This document shows positions 16,175 through 23,212 of a DNA stretch of 64,000 nt, piece by piece. This DNA is from Saccharopolyspora indica. GTDB taxonomy: Bacteria; Actinomycetota; Actinomycetes; Mycobacteriales; Pseudonocardiaceae. How positions within the stretch are numbered: position 1 is the stretch's first letter; every line of letters begins with the position of its first letter. The position numbers were made by a program, and so were the translations under genes. The DNA lies in assembly GCF_027853965.1 (NCBI RefSeq), contig NZ_JAQGLB010000012.1, forward strand, positions 124,001 to 188,000. Reading direction: 5' to 3'. The notes under the pieces are model-generated. The model was given only the letters and a program-made list of their open reading frames with translations, searched no databases and was not told where the DNA came from.

Positions 16175-17650
16175 TCAGTGGACGGAGTCCGAGGAGTCTT
16201 TGGGGGAGTTGCGGGGTTCGGGGACGGCGGTTTCGCCCGGGGTGGCCGCGATGACCGCGACCGTGTCGCCGCCGACCGTCTCCTCGGTGCTCGCCGACTT
16301 CTTGCGCCAGGCGTTGAACAGCATGTTCAGCAGCAGGGCCGCGATGCAGCCGGTGCTGATGCCCGAGTCGAGCACGGTGCGCAGCGCGGACGGGAAGTGC
16401 TCGTAGAAGTGCGGCGAGATCACCGGGACCAGGCCGATGCCCAGCGCGCCGGCCACGATCAGCGAGTTGAACGGGTCGCCCAGGTCGGACTTGCCCAGCG
16501 TGCGGATACCGCTGACGGCGACCGAGCCGAACAGCACCAGCGCGGCACCGCCGAGCACCGGCTGCGGCACCAGCGAGACGATCGCGCCGACGACCGGGAA
16601 CAGGCCCAGCAGCACCAGCACACCACCCGCGGTGGCGACCACGTACCGGCTGCGCACCCGGGTCAGCGCCACCAGGCCGATGTTCTGCGCGAAGGCGCTG
16701 CAGGTGAAACCGCCGAACACGGCGCTGACCGCGCTGCCCAGACCATCGGCGCGCAGGCCGGCCGCGATGGTCTCCTCGCCCGCGGGCCGGTCTACGATCT
16801 CGCCGAGCGCGACCATGTCCGCGGTGGTCTCCATCATCGCCACCAGCATCACGATGCAGATCGAGATGGTCGCGGTGAGGTCGAACATCGGCGCGCCCAG
16901 CGCGAACGGCGTGGGCAGGTTGAACACCGGCGCCGACTCGATGGTGGTGGTGTTGATCATCCCCATCGGCCAGGCGATCAGAGTGCCCACGACCAGGCCG
17001 ATGAGCAGCGCGATGCGGTTCCAGAAGCCCTTCAGGAAGCGGTTGAACAGCAGCACCAGGGCGAACGTGACGCCGCCGAGCGCGATCTTCTCGGGCGCGG
17101 CGTAGTCGGCGGCCTCGGCATCGGTGCCGGTGATCCACTTGATGCCCACCGGCATCAGGGCCAGCCCGATCAGCGTGATCACGGTGCCGTTGACCACCGG
17201 CGGGAAGAACCGCACCATGCGGGAGAAGTAGGGGGCGATCAGGAAGGCCAGCAGGCCCGCGATCAGCACCGAACCGTAGATCACCGACAGCGAGTGCTGC
17301 TGCCCCTGCTGCGCGACGATGGCCAGCATCGGCGCGACCGATCCGAACGTGACGCCGTTGACGAACGGCAACCGGGCACCGATCTTCCAGATGCCCAGCG
17401 ACTGCAGCATGGTGGCCAGACCCGCGGTGAACAGGCTCGCCCCGATCAACAAGGTCATCTCGATCGGCGGCAGGCCCATCGCCTCGCCGACGATCAGCGG
17501 TGGCGCCACCACGCCCGCGTACATCGCGGCGATGTGCTGGACGCCGTACGCCATCATGCGTACCGGGGGCATCACTTCGTCCACCGGGTGGACGTCGCTG
17601 GGTTTTCCGTTCCGGGTGCCGCGGTTGCGACGGGTCTTGAAGAGGGCCAT
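16175..17650 (-). CDS. NCS2-family urate/xanthine permease
   Basis: 491-aa proton-linked nucleobase permease with 12-14 membrane helices. The family signature Q-N-x-G-x(4)-T-R is visible as AQNIGLVALTRVRSR, with upstream FGGFTCSAF. An early GVQHIAAMYAGVVAPPLIVG segment is the conserved TM1 region. The downstream position on the same strand as the uricase operon points to urate, or xanthine, as substrate. This is inference; both belong to the same subfamily. ATG 17650 has GGAGTCACC upstream. Confidence 0.9.
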   Translation of the reverse strand: MALFKTRRNRGTRNGKPSDVHPVDEVMPPVRMMAYGVQHIAAMYAGVVAPPLIVGEAMGLPPIEMTLLIGASLFTAGLATMLQSLGIWKIGARLPFVNGVTFGSVAPMLAIVAQQGQQHSLSVIYGSVLIAGLLAFLIAPYFSRMVRFFPPVVNGTVITLIGLALMPVGIKWITGTDAEAADYAAPEKIALGGVTFALVLLFNRFLKGFWNRIALLIGLVVGTLIAWPMGMINTTTIESAPVFNLPTPFALGAPMFDLTATISICIVMLVAMMETTADMVALGEIVDRPAGEETIAAGLRADGLGSAVSAVFGGFTCSAFAQNIGLVALTRVRSRYVVATAGGVLVLLGLFPVVGAIVSLVPQPVLGGAALVLFGSVAVSGIRTLGKSDLGDPFNSLIVAGALGIGLVPVISPHFYEHFPSALRTVLDSGISTGCIAALLLNMLFNAWRKKSASTEETVGGDTVAVIAATPGETAVPEPRNSPKDSSDSVH

Positions 17651-18155
17651 GGTGACTCCTGGGCCGCAGGGTCAGATCAGGTCACTATCAATGCCGGGAG
17701 TTTTCTTCTTGTTGCCGGGAAATCACATTGCGTTCCACAGTGGACCTGTGGGTCTTCCGGGCTGAGCGCCCGAAGTCCGGGTAGCAGCAGGGGCCACCAG
17801 GTGATACCCCCGGTGGCCCCTAGGCTTCAGGATCGGCGGTGATCCTTCACGACCCCCGCTGCTGAGAGGTCGGAGTGGTGCTGCGCGACTTCAACGGAGC
17901 TTTTCGTCTTCGCTGGTTGCCGCAGCCGCGACATCCAACCGGCCGTACTGCGATAGGTGTCGCATGCGCCGCAGGCGCATAACCCACCTTCGCAAGATGA
18001 CCACCCGCGGGTTCTCAGACGTCGTCTGGCGAGGACAGCCCGTTCGCCGTGTATTGGACATACATGAGAACGGGATCCCGCAGACCAGGCGGCGTCTGAG
18101 GTTCCGCTAAGCGACCACCTACGCAGAACGAGCCTGGAAAAGCTGTTGAAGTGGA
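17651..18155. other. Intergenic region between uricase and permease
   Basis: 505 bp without a gene. It holds the permease promoter side, a hairpin of AGGGGCCACC with GGTGGCCCCT (17789-17821), a perfect ATGCGCC-GCA-GGCGCAT stem (17964-17980), and the long nested inverted repeat at 18007-18109. Confidence 0.8.
18007..18109. repeat. Long nested inverted repeat 3' of uricase
   Basis: The left arm GCGGGTTCTCAGACGTCG (18007 on) pairs imperfectly with GGCGTCTGAGGTTCCGC near 18090-18107. Within it CCCGTTC pairs with GAACGGG, and TGTAT with ATACA. The whole can fold into one ~100-nt stem, 47 bp beyond the uricase stop. It looks like a repeated intergenic element or structured RNA; no other copy is in this window. 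Confidence 0.65.
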
Positions 18156-19046
18156 TCAGAACTGCGGGAGGCTGTACCAGGCCTGCGGGGCCTCGTCCAC
18201 GTCGTCGCGCTTGACGACGCCCTCGATCAGGCCGTACGGACGGTCCGCGGCGAAGAACACCTCGTTGTTGTTCTCCAGCCCGCAGTACTCCAGGTCGACC
18301 AGGAAGTGGTGCTTGTTCGGCAGCGAGAGCCGGACCTCGGCCACCTCCGGGTGCTTCTCCATCGCGGCCTTGCCCATCTCGTACAGGCTCTGCTGCAGCG
18401 CGAGGCTGTGCGTGGTCGCGAAGGCCTCCAGCATGGTGGCCCGGATCGACTCGAAGCTCTTGCCGAAGTCCACGTCGGTGTGGAGGTAGCGCCAGCGAGC
18501 GGTCACCGCGGTGGCCAGGATGCGGTCGTTGGTCTCCGACAGCGTCGTGTACTTGTCCTTGGGGTAGCCCCAGAACTCCGAGCCGGTGGACTTGAGCACG
18601 ATCAGGTCCTTGAGCCCGGACACCACGTGCGCCTGGTCGCCGTCGATGGTGACCGCGGTGGTGCGCTTCTCGTCGGTGGAGCGGGCGAAGGAGTGGTCGT
18701 GACCGGTGCCGCCGACGGGGATGCGCTCCCAGCTGTACTCGTCGATGAGGATGCGCGCCCCGGTGATCCCGTCCGCGGTGCCGACGAAGTGCCTGCCCAG
18801 CCGCAGCGCGAACTCCTCGATCTCGCCGATCGGCGCTTCCTTGGCGAAGGCGTAGACCGTGTTCTTCTGCGTGTCGGTCGGCAGCACGTTGCCGTTGTCG
18901 CCGGTCAGGTGCGCGCCGTCGAGGTCACCGCGCAGCGAGGAGCTGACGTTGAGGTCCTTGATGGTGTGCCGCGGGTTGTCCCGGTTGACCGAGACGATGC
19001 GGACCTCGGCCTTGCCGTACTGGTTGGGGCCCATGACGATGCCCAT
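18156..19046 (-). CDS. Urate oxidase (uricase)
   Basis: 296 aa, two T-fold domains. It oxidises urate to 5-hydroxyisourate with O2 and no cofactor. Landmarks: the N-terminal KAEVRIVSVNRD strand, TDTQKNTVYAFAK containing the catalytic Thr-Lys region, VLKSTGSEFWGYPKDKYTTL, and LSLPNKHHFLVDLEYCGLENNNEVF containing the His-Asn segment. It lies 7 bp after uraH in an operon uraD-uraH-uricase. The C-terminus (YSLPQF) has no peroxisome-like tail, as expected in bacteria. Confidence 0.95.
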   Translation of the reverse strand: MGIVMGPNQYGKAEVRIVSVNRDNPRHTIKDLNVSSSLRGDLDGAHLTGDNGNVLPTDTQKNTVYAFAKEAPIGEIEEFALRLGRHFVGTADGITGARILIDEYSWERIPVGGTGHDHSFARSTDEKRTTAVTIDGDQAHVVSGLKDLIVLKSTGSEFWGYPKDKYTTLSETNDRILATAVTARWRYLHTDVDFGKSFESIRATMLEAFATTHSLALQQSLYEMGKAAMEKHPEVAEVRLSLPNKHHFLVDLEYCGLENNNEVFFAADRPYGLIEGVVKRDDVDEAPQAWYSLPQF

Positions 19047-19053
19047 GAGGTGA

Positions 19054-19389
19054 TCAGCTCCCTCGGTAGGTGGAAAAGGCGAACGGGCTCAGCAGAATCG
19101 GAACGTGGTAGTGCTGTTCGGGATCGGCGATCCGGAAGGTGATCTGCACCTGCGGGTAGAACGACTCGGTGCCCTGGCCCTCGAAGTACGCGCCGGTGTC
19201 GAAGGTGAGCCGGTAGTCCCCGGCGGCCAGCCGCTCCGGTCCCAGGTCCTTGATCCGGCCGTCGTCGTCGGTGCGCCCGTCGGCGACGGCAGCCCACCCG
19301 TCGCCGTCGGCGGCCTCCAGCCGGATCGCGACGCCGACCGCGGGTTTGCCCCGTGCGGCGTCGAGCACGTGCGTGGTGACGGCACTCAT
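19054..19389 (-). CDS. uraH: 5-Hydroxyisourate hydrolase (transthyretin-like)
   Basis: 111 aa. Hydrolyses 5-hydroxyisourate to OHCU. The N-terminal VTTHVLDAARGKPA contains the active-site His, and the C-terminus is the diagnostic YRGS tetrapeptide. HYHVPILLSPFAFSTY contains a further active-site His. Length is standard. Its ATG overlaps the uraD stop by 4 bp (ATGA) and uricase follows after 7 bp. Confidence 0.95.
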   Translation of the reverse strand: MSAVTTHVLDAARGKPAVGVAIRLEAADGDGWAAVADGRTDDDGRIKDLGPERLAAGDYRLTFDTGAYFEGQGTESFYPQVQITFRIADPEQHYHVPILLSPFAFSTYRGS

Positions 19390-19892
19390 CCTTCGATCAC
19401 CTTTGCCAATCTCAGACGTGCGATCTTGCGGAGTTCGTCCTCGACGATCCGCAGCTCGGTTTCCGGCTCGTTGTCCAGGCGGGAGTGCAGGACCTCCAGC
19501 AGCTCCGCGCCGCTGCGACCGCTGGCGCAGACCAGGTAGACGTGCCCGAAGCGGCGCTCGTAGGCCTCGTTGCCCTCGCGCAGCGCGCGGGCCAGCTCGG
19601 CGTCGTCGCCGACGCCGGCCTGCTCGTTGCGGGAGAACTTCGCCGAGGTGCCCGAGCCCTGCGGCCGGTCGCCGATGCGCGGGTGCGCGGCCAGCGCCTG
19701 GTCGAGCTCCTCGCGGGTCAGCGCCGGGGCCGCGGCGTCCGCGGCCCGGTAGACAGCGTCGTCGTCGGCGAAGGGGCGCTGGTCGGCGATGTCGTCGGCC
19801 CAGCGCGGGATGTCCAGGCAGGCGAGCAGCTGCTCGACGAGTTCCGCGCGGGGCAGGCCGTTGAGCCGGTCCGGTCGGGTGGTTGTTGACAT
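19386..19892 (-). CDS. uraD: OHCU decarboxylase
   Basis: 168 aa. Decarboxylates 2-oxo-4-hydroxy-4-carboxy-5-ureidoimidazoline to S-allantoin. The catalytic His is in LAAHPRIGD, followed by the SRNEQAG motif. It is first in the uraD-uraH-uricase operon, whose leader carries a TCAACA-CTT-TGTTGA palindrome at 20044. Confidence 0.93.
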   Translation of the reverse strand: MSTTTRPDRLNGLPRAELVEQLLACLDIPRWADDIADQRPFADDDAVYRAADAAAPALTREELDQALAAHPRIGDRPQGSGTSAKFSRNEQAGVGDDAELARALREGNEAYERRFGHVYLVCASGRSGAELLEVLHSRLDNEPETELRIVEDELRKIARLRLAKVIEG

Positions 19893-20043
19893 CGCAAACT
19901 CTCACAGGATGTGGGCGGCCCCGGAAGGTTTTCCGGGGGGAGCGCCAGGCGGCGGACGTGACGTCCGAGCATGCCCGGGCTGTGCTGCGGCTGCTGGTCA
20001 GAGCTTCGGTGCGGCAAAAGCTACGACTGCGCTGCGCCAAGTG

Positions 20044-20058
20044 TCAACACTTTGTTGA
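20044..20058. promoter_or_regulatory. Candidate operator of the uricase operon
   Basis: TCAACA-CTT-TGTTGA, perfect 6-bp arms with spacer CTT, 152 bp upstream of uraD. The same sequence, extended to 8-bp arms, stands at 27826 just before allantoinase. Two identical palindromes in front of two steps of one pathway suggest one common regulator. Confidence 0.65.
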
Positions 20059-20184
20059 AAAATCCTGATGGCGCGTTGTGCGAACGGCACAACCTGGACG
20101 GTTCGAGCAGGTCGCGAAGGTGTCGGTTTCACCCGTTTTGTCGCGATCGGTGAGTTGGGGGTGCCTGCTGTGCGTCCGATGGGG

Positions 20185-20227
20185 CCGTGAGTGTTTTGGG
20201 GTGCTGTAGCCCCTCAAAGCACTCACG
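20185..20227. repeat. Family A hairpin, copy 3
   Basis: CCGTGAGTGTTTTGGGG on one arm and CCCTCAAAGCACTCACG on the other, with CTGTAG in place of CTATAG at the centre. It lies 178 bp beyond the minus-strand HTH gene. Confidence 0.8.
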
Positions 20228-20320
20228 AGCCCTGAACGGGTGGATGCGGAGCCCGGCCTGGGGCGGGGTGGGCCTGCTGGCGATTTCGCGCGAAAGCGTC
20301 ACTCCGCACGCGTGCGGCCC

Positions 20321-20342
20321 GGCGATTTCGCGCGAAATCGCC
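20321..20342. repeat. Family B variant palindrome
   Basis: GGCGATTTCGCGCGAAATCGCC as two 11-bp arms; same TTTCG-CGAAA core as family B but with GCGA in place of TCAA. A degenerate partner is at 20279-20300. Confidence 0.75.
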
Positions 20343-20404
20343 GGGCCGTGGACCCGGCTGACCTGCCGAGGTGGCCCGACCTGCCGAAGGGTGGCCCGGC
20401 GGCG

Positions 20405-20803
20405 TCAGTTGCGGTCGGCCTGCTCGCGGTTGAGGTAGTTGTAGACCGTGAAGCGGCTGACGCCGAGCGCCTTGGCCACCGTCTCGACGGACTTGCGCAT
20501 GTTGAACGCGCCGCGCTCCTCCAGCAGGCGCACCGCGCGCTGCTTGTCCGGGCGCGGCAGGTCCGGCAGGTGGCCGCCGAGCTCGGTCTCGACCGCGCGG
20601 ATGATGCGGTCCAGGGCGCTGGTCAGCTCCTCGCCGGGCAGCCGCACGGCCACCGCCGGGGCGTCTTCCCAGTACAGGACGATGTCGCCGGGCCTGCGCT
20701 GGTCCGCAGGCACGGCGGTGCCGCCGATGTGCTCCAGCAGCGGGGCGATCGCGTTGGCGAGCGGATGCACGCTGACCAGCCTAAACCTGGTCGCCGTCGG
20801 CAT
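20405..20803 (-). CDS. HTH_22 (YheO/DhaR-type) DNA-binding protein
   Basis: 132 aa. The C-terminal 35 residues (AFNMRKSVETVAKALGVSRFTVYNYL) match the HTH_22 domain found at the end of YheO-like PAS regulators. The N-terminal part (about residues 12-75) is shorter than a full PAS domain. Start: ATG 20803 overlaps the upstream gene by 23 bp, while GTG 20770 would start at VHPLANAIAPLLEHIGG. It lies between the uricase operon and the hyi-glxR-gcl genes, so it could be a second regulator of purine/glyoxylate catabolism; that is inference. Confidence 0.7.
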   Translation of the reverse strand: MPTATRFRLVSVHPLANAIAPLLEHIGGTAVPADQRRPGDIVLYWEDAPAVAVRLPGEELTSALDRIIRAVETELGGHLPDLPRPDKQRAVRLLEERGAFNMRKSVETVAKALGVSRFTVYNYLNREQADRN

Positions 20804-21038
20804 CGTCGACGGTCACCTGCAGGGTGATCCGGTTCGCACCCGTGTCCAGCACGGTCTCGACGACGCTGGCCAGCGCGGGCAGCAGGGTCTCCCGGTCGCC
20901 GGTGATCGAAGTGCCCAGCGGGCCGAAGTCGGGCTCCAGGCCCGCGGCGCGCAGGCAGTCGCGGGCGGCCACGGCGTGCGCCGGTGGCTCGCCCTCGCCC
21001 TCGAAGGGCTCGGTGGTGAACTCAGCTCGCAAGATCAT
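20781..21038 (-). CDS. MTH1187/YkoF-like thiamine-binding protein
   Basis: 85-aa one-domain protein. ILRAEFTTEPFEGEGEPPAHAVAARDCLR...PLGTSITGDRETLLPALASVVE fits the small MTH1187-type (DUF77) ferredoxin-like fold said to bind thiamine or its pyrimidine. ATG 21038 has GGGAGGTC at proper spacing. Glyoxylate carboligase nearby needs thiamine diphosphate, a possible link. It is divergent from hyi and overlaps the HTH gene. Confidence 0.7.
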   Translation of the reverse strand: MILRAEFTTEPFEGEGEPPAHAVAARDCLRAAGLEPDFGPLGTSITGDRETLLPALASVVETVLDTGANRITLQVTVDDADGDQV

Positions 21039-21167
21039 GGTGCGACCTCCCTGCTCGCACCGTAGCCGGTGCCGATCTCCGCGCTGCGCCACGTGGTTCG
21101 TGACTCGCGGGTAACTCGGCGGGGGCCCGTTGACCGGCTTGACGACAGTCGCTAATCTATCGCTGTA

Positions 21168-21183
21168 CGAAACAAGACTTCCG
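21168..21183. promoter_or_regulatory. Candidate IclR-type site upstream of hyi
   Basis: CGAAACAAGACTTCCG, 59 bp before the hyi start, resembles the site in front of aceB (5617) in sequence and surroundings (CGCT upstream, CGCATCGC downstream against CACGATGC). Confidence 0.35.
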
Positions 21184-21241
21184 CATCGCGAAATCTTCGA
21201 TCTGATGCGAAATCTCCGAAACTTCTCCCGAGGGGGTGCCC

Positions 21242-22042
21242 ATGGATCCGAACCGGTACGAGGTCAACCTCTCGATCCTGTTCACCGAACTGGACGTGCT
21301 CGACCGGCCCGCGGCGGCCAAGGCCGCCGGTTTCGACGCGGTGGAGTTCTGGTGGCCGTTCCCGGAAGCGGTGCCCGCCGACCGCGACGTGGACCGGTTC
21401 GTGCAGGCCGTCGAGAACGCCGGGGTCTCCCTGGTGGGCCTGAACTTCTTCGCGGGCGACATGCCCGCCGGTGACCGGGGCGTGCTGTCCAACCCCGACC
21501 GGGCGGGCGAGTTCGCCGACAACGTCGACGTCGTCGTCGGCATCGGCGAGCGCCTCGGCTGCCGCGCCTTCAACGCCCTGTACGGCAACCGGATCGACGG
21601 CGTCGACCCGGCCGCGCAGGACCAGGTCGCCACCGAGAGCCTGCTGCGCGCCTCCAAGGCGGTGTCGCGCATCGACGGCGCGGTGCTGATCGAGCCGGTC
21701 AGCGGCATGCCCGCCTACCCGCTGAAGACGGCCGCCGACGCCATCGCGGTGATCGACCGGGTGCGCGCCGCGGGCGGCGACGACAACCTCCGCCTGCTGT
21801 TCGACATCTACCACCTGGTGGTCAACGGCGACGACCCGGACGCGGCGCTCGACGCGCACGGCGCGGCCATCGGCCACGTGCAGATCGCCGACGCCCCGGG
21901 CCGCAACGAGCCGGGCACCGGCGAGATCGACTTCGACCACTTCTTCACCAAGCTCGACGCCGCGGGCTACCGCGGACACGTCGGCCTGGAGTACAAGCCC
22001 AGCGGAGCCAGCGCGGACAGCTTCGGCTGGATCAAGCGCTGA
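21242..22042 (+). CDS. hyi: Hydroxypyruvate isomerase
   Basis: 266-aa TIM-barrel enzyme interconverting hydroxypyruvate and tartronate semialdehyde. Typical segments are YEVNLSILFTELDVLDRPAAAKAAGFDAVEFWWPF at the N-terminus, LFDIYHLVVNGDD and GHVQIADAPGRNEPGTGEIDF with metal-binding residues, and VGLEYKP at the end. ATG 21242 has GAGGGGG 5 bp upstream. It is followed after 20 bp by glxR, so the two form an operon in the gcl pathway. Confidence 0.93.
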   Translation: MDPNRYEVNLSILFTELDVLDRPAAAKAAGFDAVEFWWPFPEAVPADRDVDRFVQAVENAGVSLVGLNFFAGDMPAGDRGVLSNPDRAGEFADNVDVVVGIGERLGCRAFNALYGNRIDGVDPAAQDQVATESLLRASKAVSRIDGAVLIEPVSGMPAYPLKTAADAIAVIDRVRAAGGDDNLRLLFDIYHLVVNGDDPDAALDAHGAAIGHVQIADAPGRNEPGTGEIDFDHFFTKLDAAGYRGHVGLEYKPSGASADSFGWIKR

Positions 22043-22062
22043 AGGACAACGGAGGTAACTCC

Positions 22063-22941
22063 ATGAGCAAGGTCGGATTCATCGGGCTGGGGATCATGGG
22101 TGGCCCGATGGCGGCCAACCTGGTCAAGGCCGGTCACGAGGTCGTCGGCTACAACCGCAGCCAGGCCAAGGTCGACAAGCTGGTCGCCGACGGCGGCAAG
22201 GCCGCGGCCACCGCTGCCGAGGCCGTGCGCGACGCCGACATCATCTTCACCATGCTGCCGGACTCGCCGGACGTCGAAGCCGTCGTGCTCGGCGAGGACG
22301 GCGTGCTGGCCAACGCCAAGCCGGGCGCGCTGCTCATCGACTGCAGCACCATCCGCCCGGACGTCTCGCGCCGGGTGGCCGAGGCCGCGGCGGAGAAGGG
22401 CGTCCGCGCGCTGGACGCACCGGTCAGCGGCGGTGAGCCGAAGGCCATCGACGGCACGCTGTCCATCATGGTCGGTGGCGAGGCCGACACCTTCGCCGCC
22501 GCGCAGGACGTGCTCGGCGCGGTCGGCACCACGATCGTCCACGTTGGACCGTCGGGTGCCGGGCAGACCGTGAAGGCCGCCAACCAGCTCATCGTGGCGG
22601 GCAACATCGCGCTGGTCGCCGAAGCGCTGGTGTTCCTGGAGGCGCACGGCGTGGACACCGAGGCCGGGCTCAAGGTGCTCGGCGGTGGCCTCGCGGGCAG
22701 CACCGTGCTCGACGCCAAGGGCGGGAAGATGCGCGGCCGGGAGTTCGCCCCCGGCTTCCGCCTCGAACTGCACCACAAGGACATGGGCATCGTGCAGGCC
22801 GCGGCTCGCGACGCGGGCCTGACGATCCCGCTCGGTTCGCTGGTGAGCCAGCTGGTCGCCGCCGCCGTCGCGCAGGGCGACGGCAAGCTCGACCACTCCG
22901 GTCTGCTCAAGCAGATCACGCAGCTCAACGGCCGCGACTGA
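22063..22941 (+). CDS. glxR: 2-Hydroxy-3-oxopropionate (tartronate semialdehyde) reductase
   Basis: 292-aa beta-hydroxyacid dehydrogenase reducing tartronate semialdehyde to D-glycerate with NAD(P)H. It begins KVGFIGLGIMGGPMAANL, with the GxGxxG nucleotide motif. The substrate motif APVSGGEPKA is near residue 123. The catalytic Lys lies in GQTVKAANQL. Operon with hyi; family A hairpin 86 bp after the stop. Confidence 0.93.
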   Translation: MSKVGFIGLGIMGGPMAANLVKAGHEVVGYNRSQAKVDKLVADGGKAAATAAEAVRDADIIFTMLPDSPDVEAVVLGEDGVLANAKPGALLIDCSTIRPDVSRRVAEAAAEKGVRALDAPVSGGEPKAIDGTLSIMVGGEADTFAAAQDVLGAVGTTIVHVGPSGAGQTVKAANQLIVAGNIALVAEALVFLEAHGVDTEAGLKVLGGGLAGSTVLDAKGGKMRGREFAPGFRLELHHKDMGIVQAAARDAGLTIPLGSLVSQLVAAAVAQGDGKLDHSGLLKQITQLNGRD

Positions 22942-23027
22942 GCCCGAAGACCGCGGTGCTGCACGGAGAATCCCTCGTCTCCTGCGGCAGATCCCGTGCA
23001 GCACCGCCACCTACCAGGTAAACGCAC

Positions 23028-23070
23028 GTGAGCGTTTCGAGGGGCTATAGCACCCCGAAGCACTCACGGA
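23028..23070. repeat. Family A hairpin, copy 4
   Basis: CGTGAGCGTTTCGAGGGG and CCCCGAAGCACTCACG arms around CTATAG, between glxR and gcl on the same strand. Both arms changed T to C or A to G in step (TTTCGA/CGAAGC), compensatory changes that keep the stem. Confidence 0.85.
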
Positions 23071-23212
23071 GCCCGAGCAGCGAGAACGGCCGCGCAGCAG
23101 CGGTCGGCAGCAAGACGGTCACGGGTCGGCGGTCCAAGCGCCGCCAAGCAACTTCAACCACCGACCCGTTCCCAACAAGGTGCGCGCAGCACCCGAGAGG
23201 AAGTCTTACACC

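Larger units (their letters stand above)
19893..20404. other. Intergenic region before the uricase operon
   Basis: 512 bp without a gene. It holds the uraD promoter region with the palindrome at 20044-20058, family A copy 3 (20185-20227), and two TTTCGCGCGAAA-core palindromes (20279-20300, one arm imperfect, and 20321-20342). The palindromes lie 3' of the minus-strand HTH gene that ends at 20405. Confidence 0.8.
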
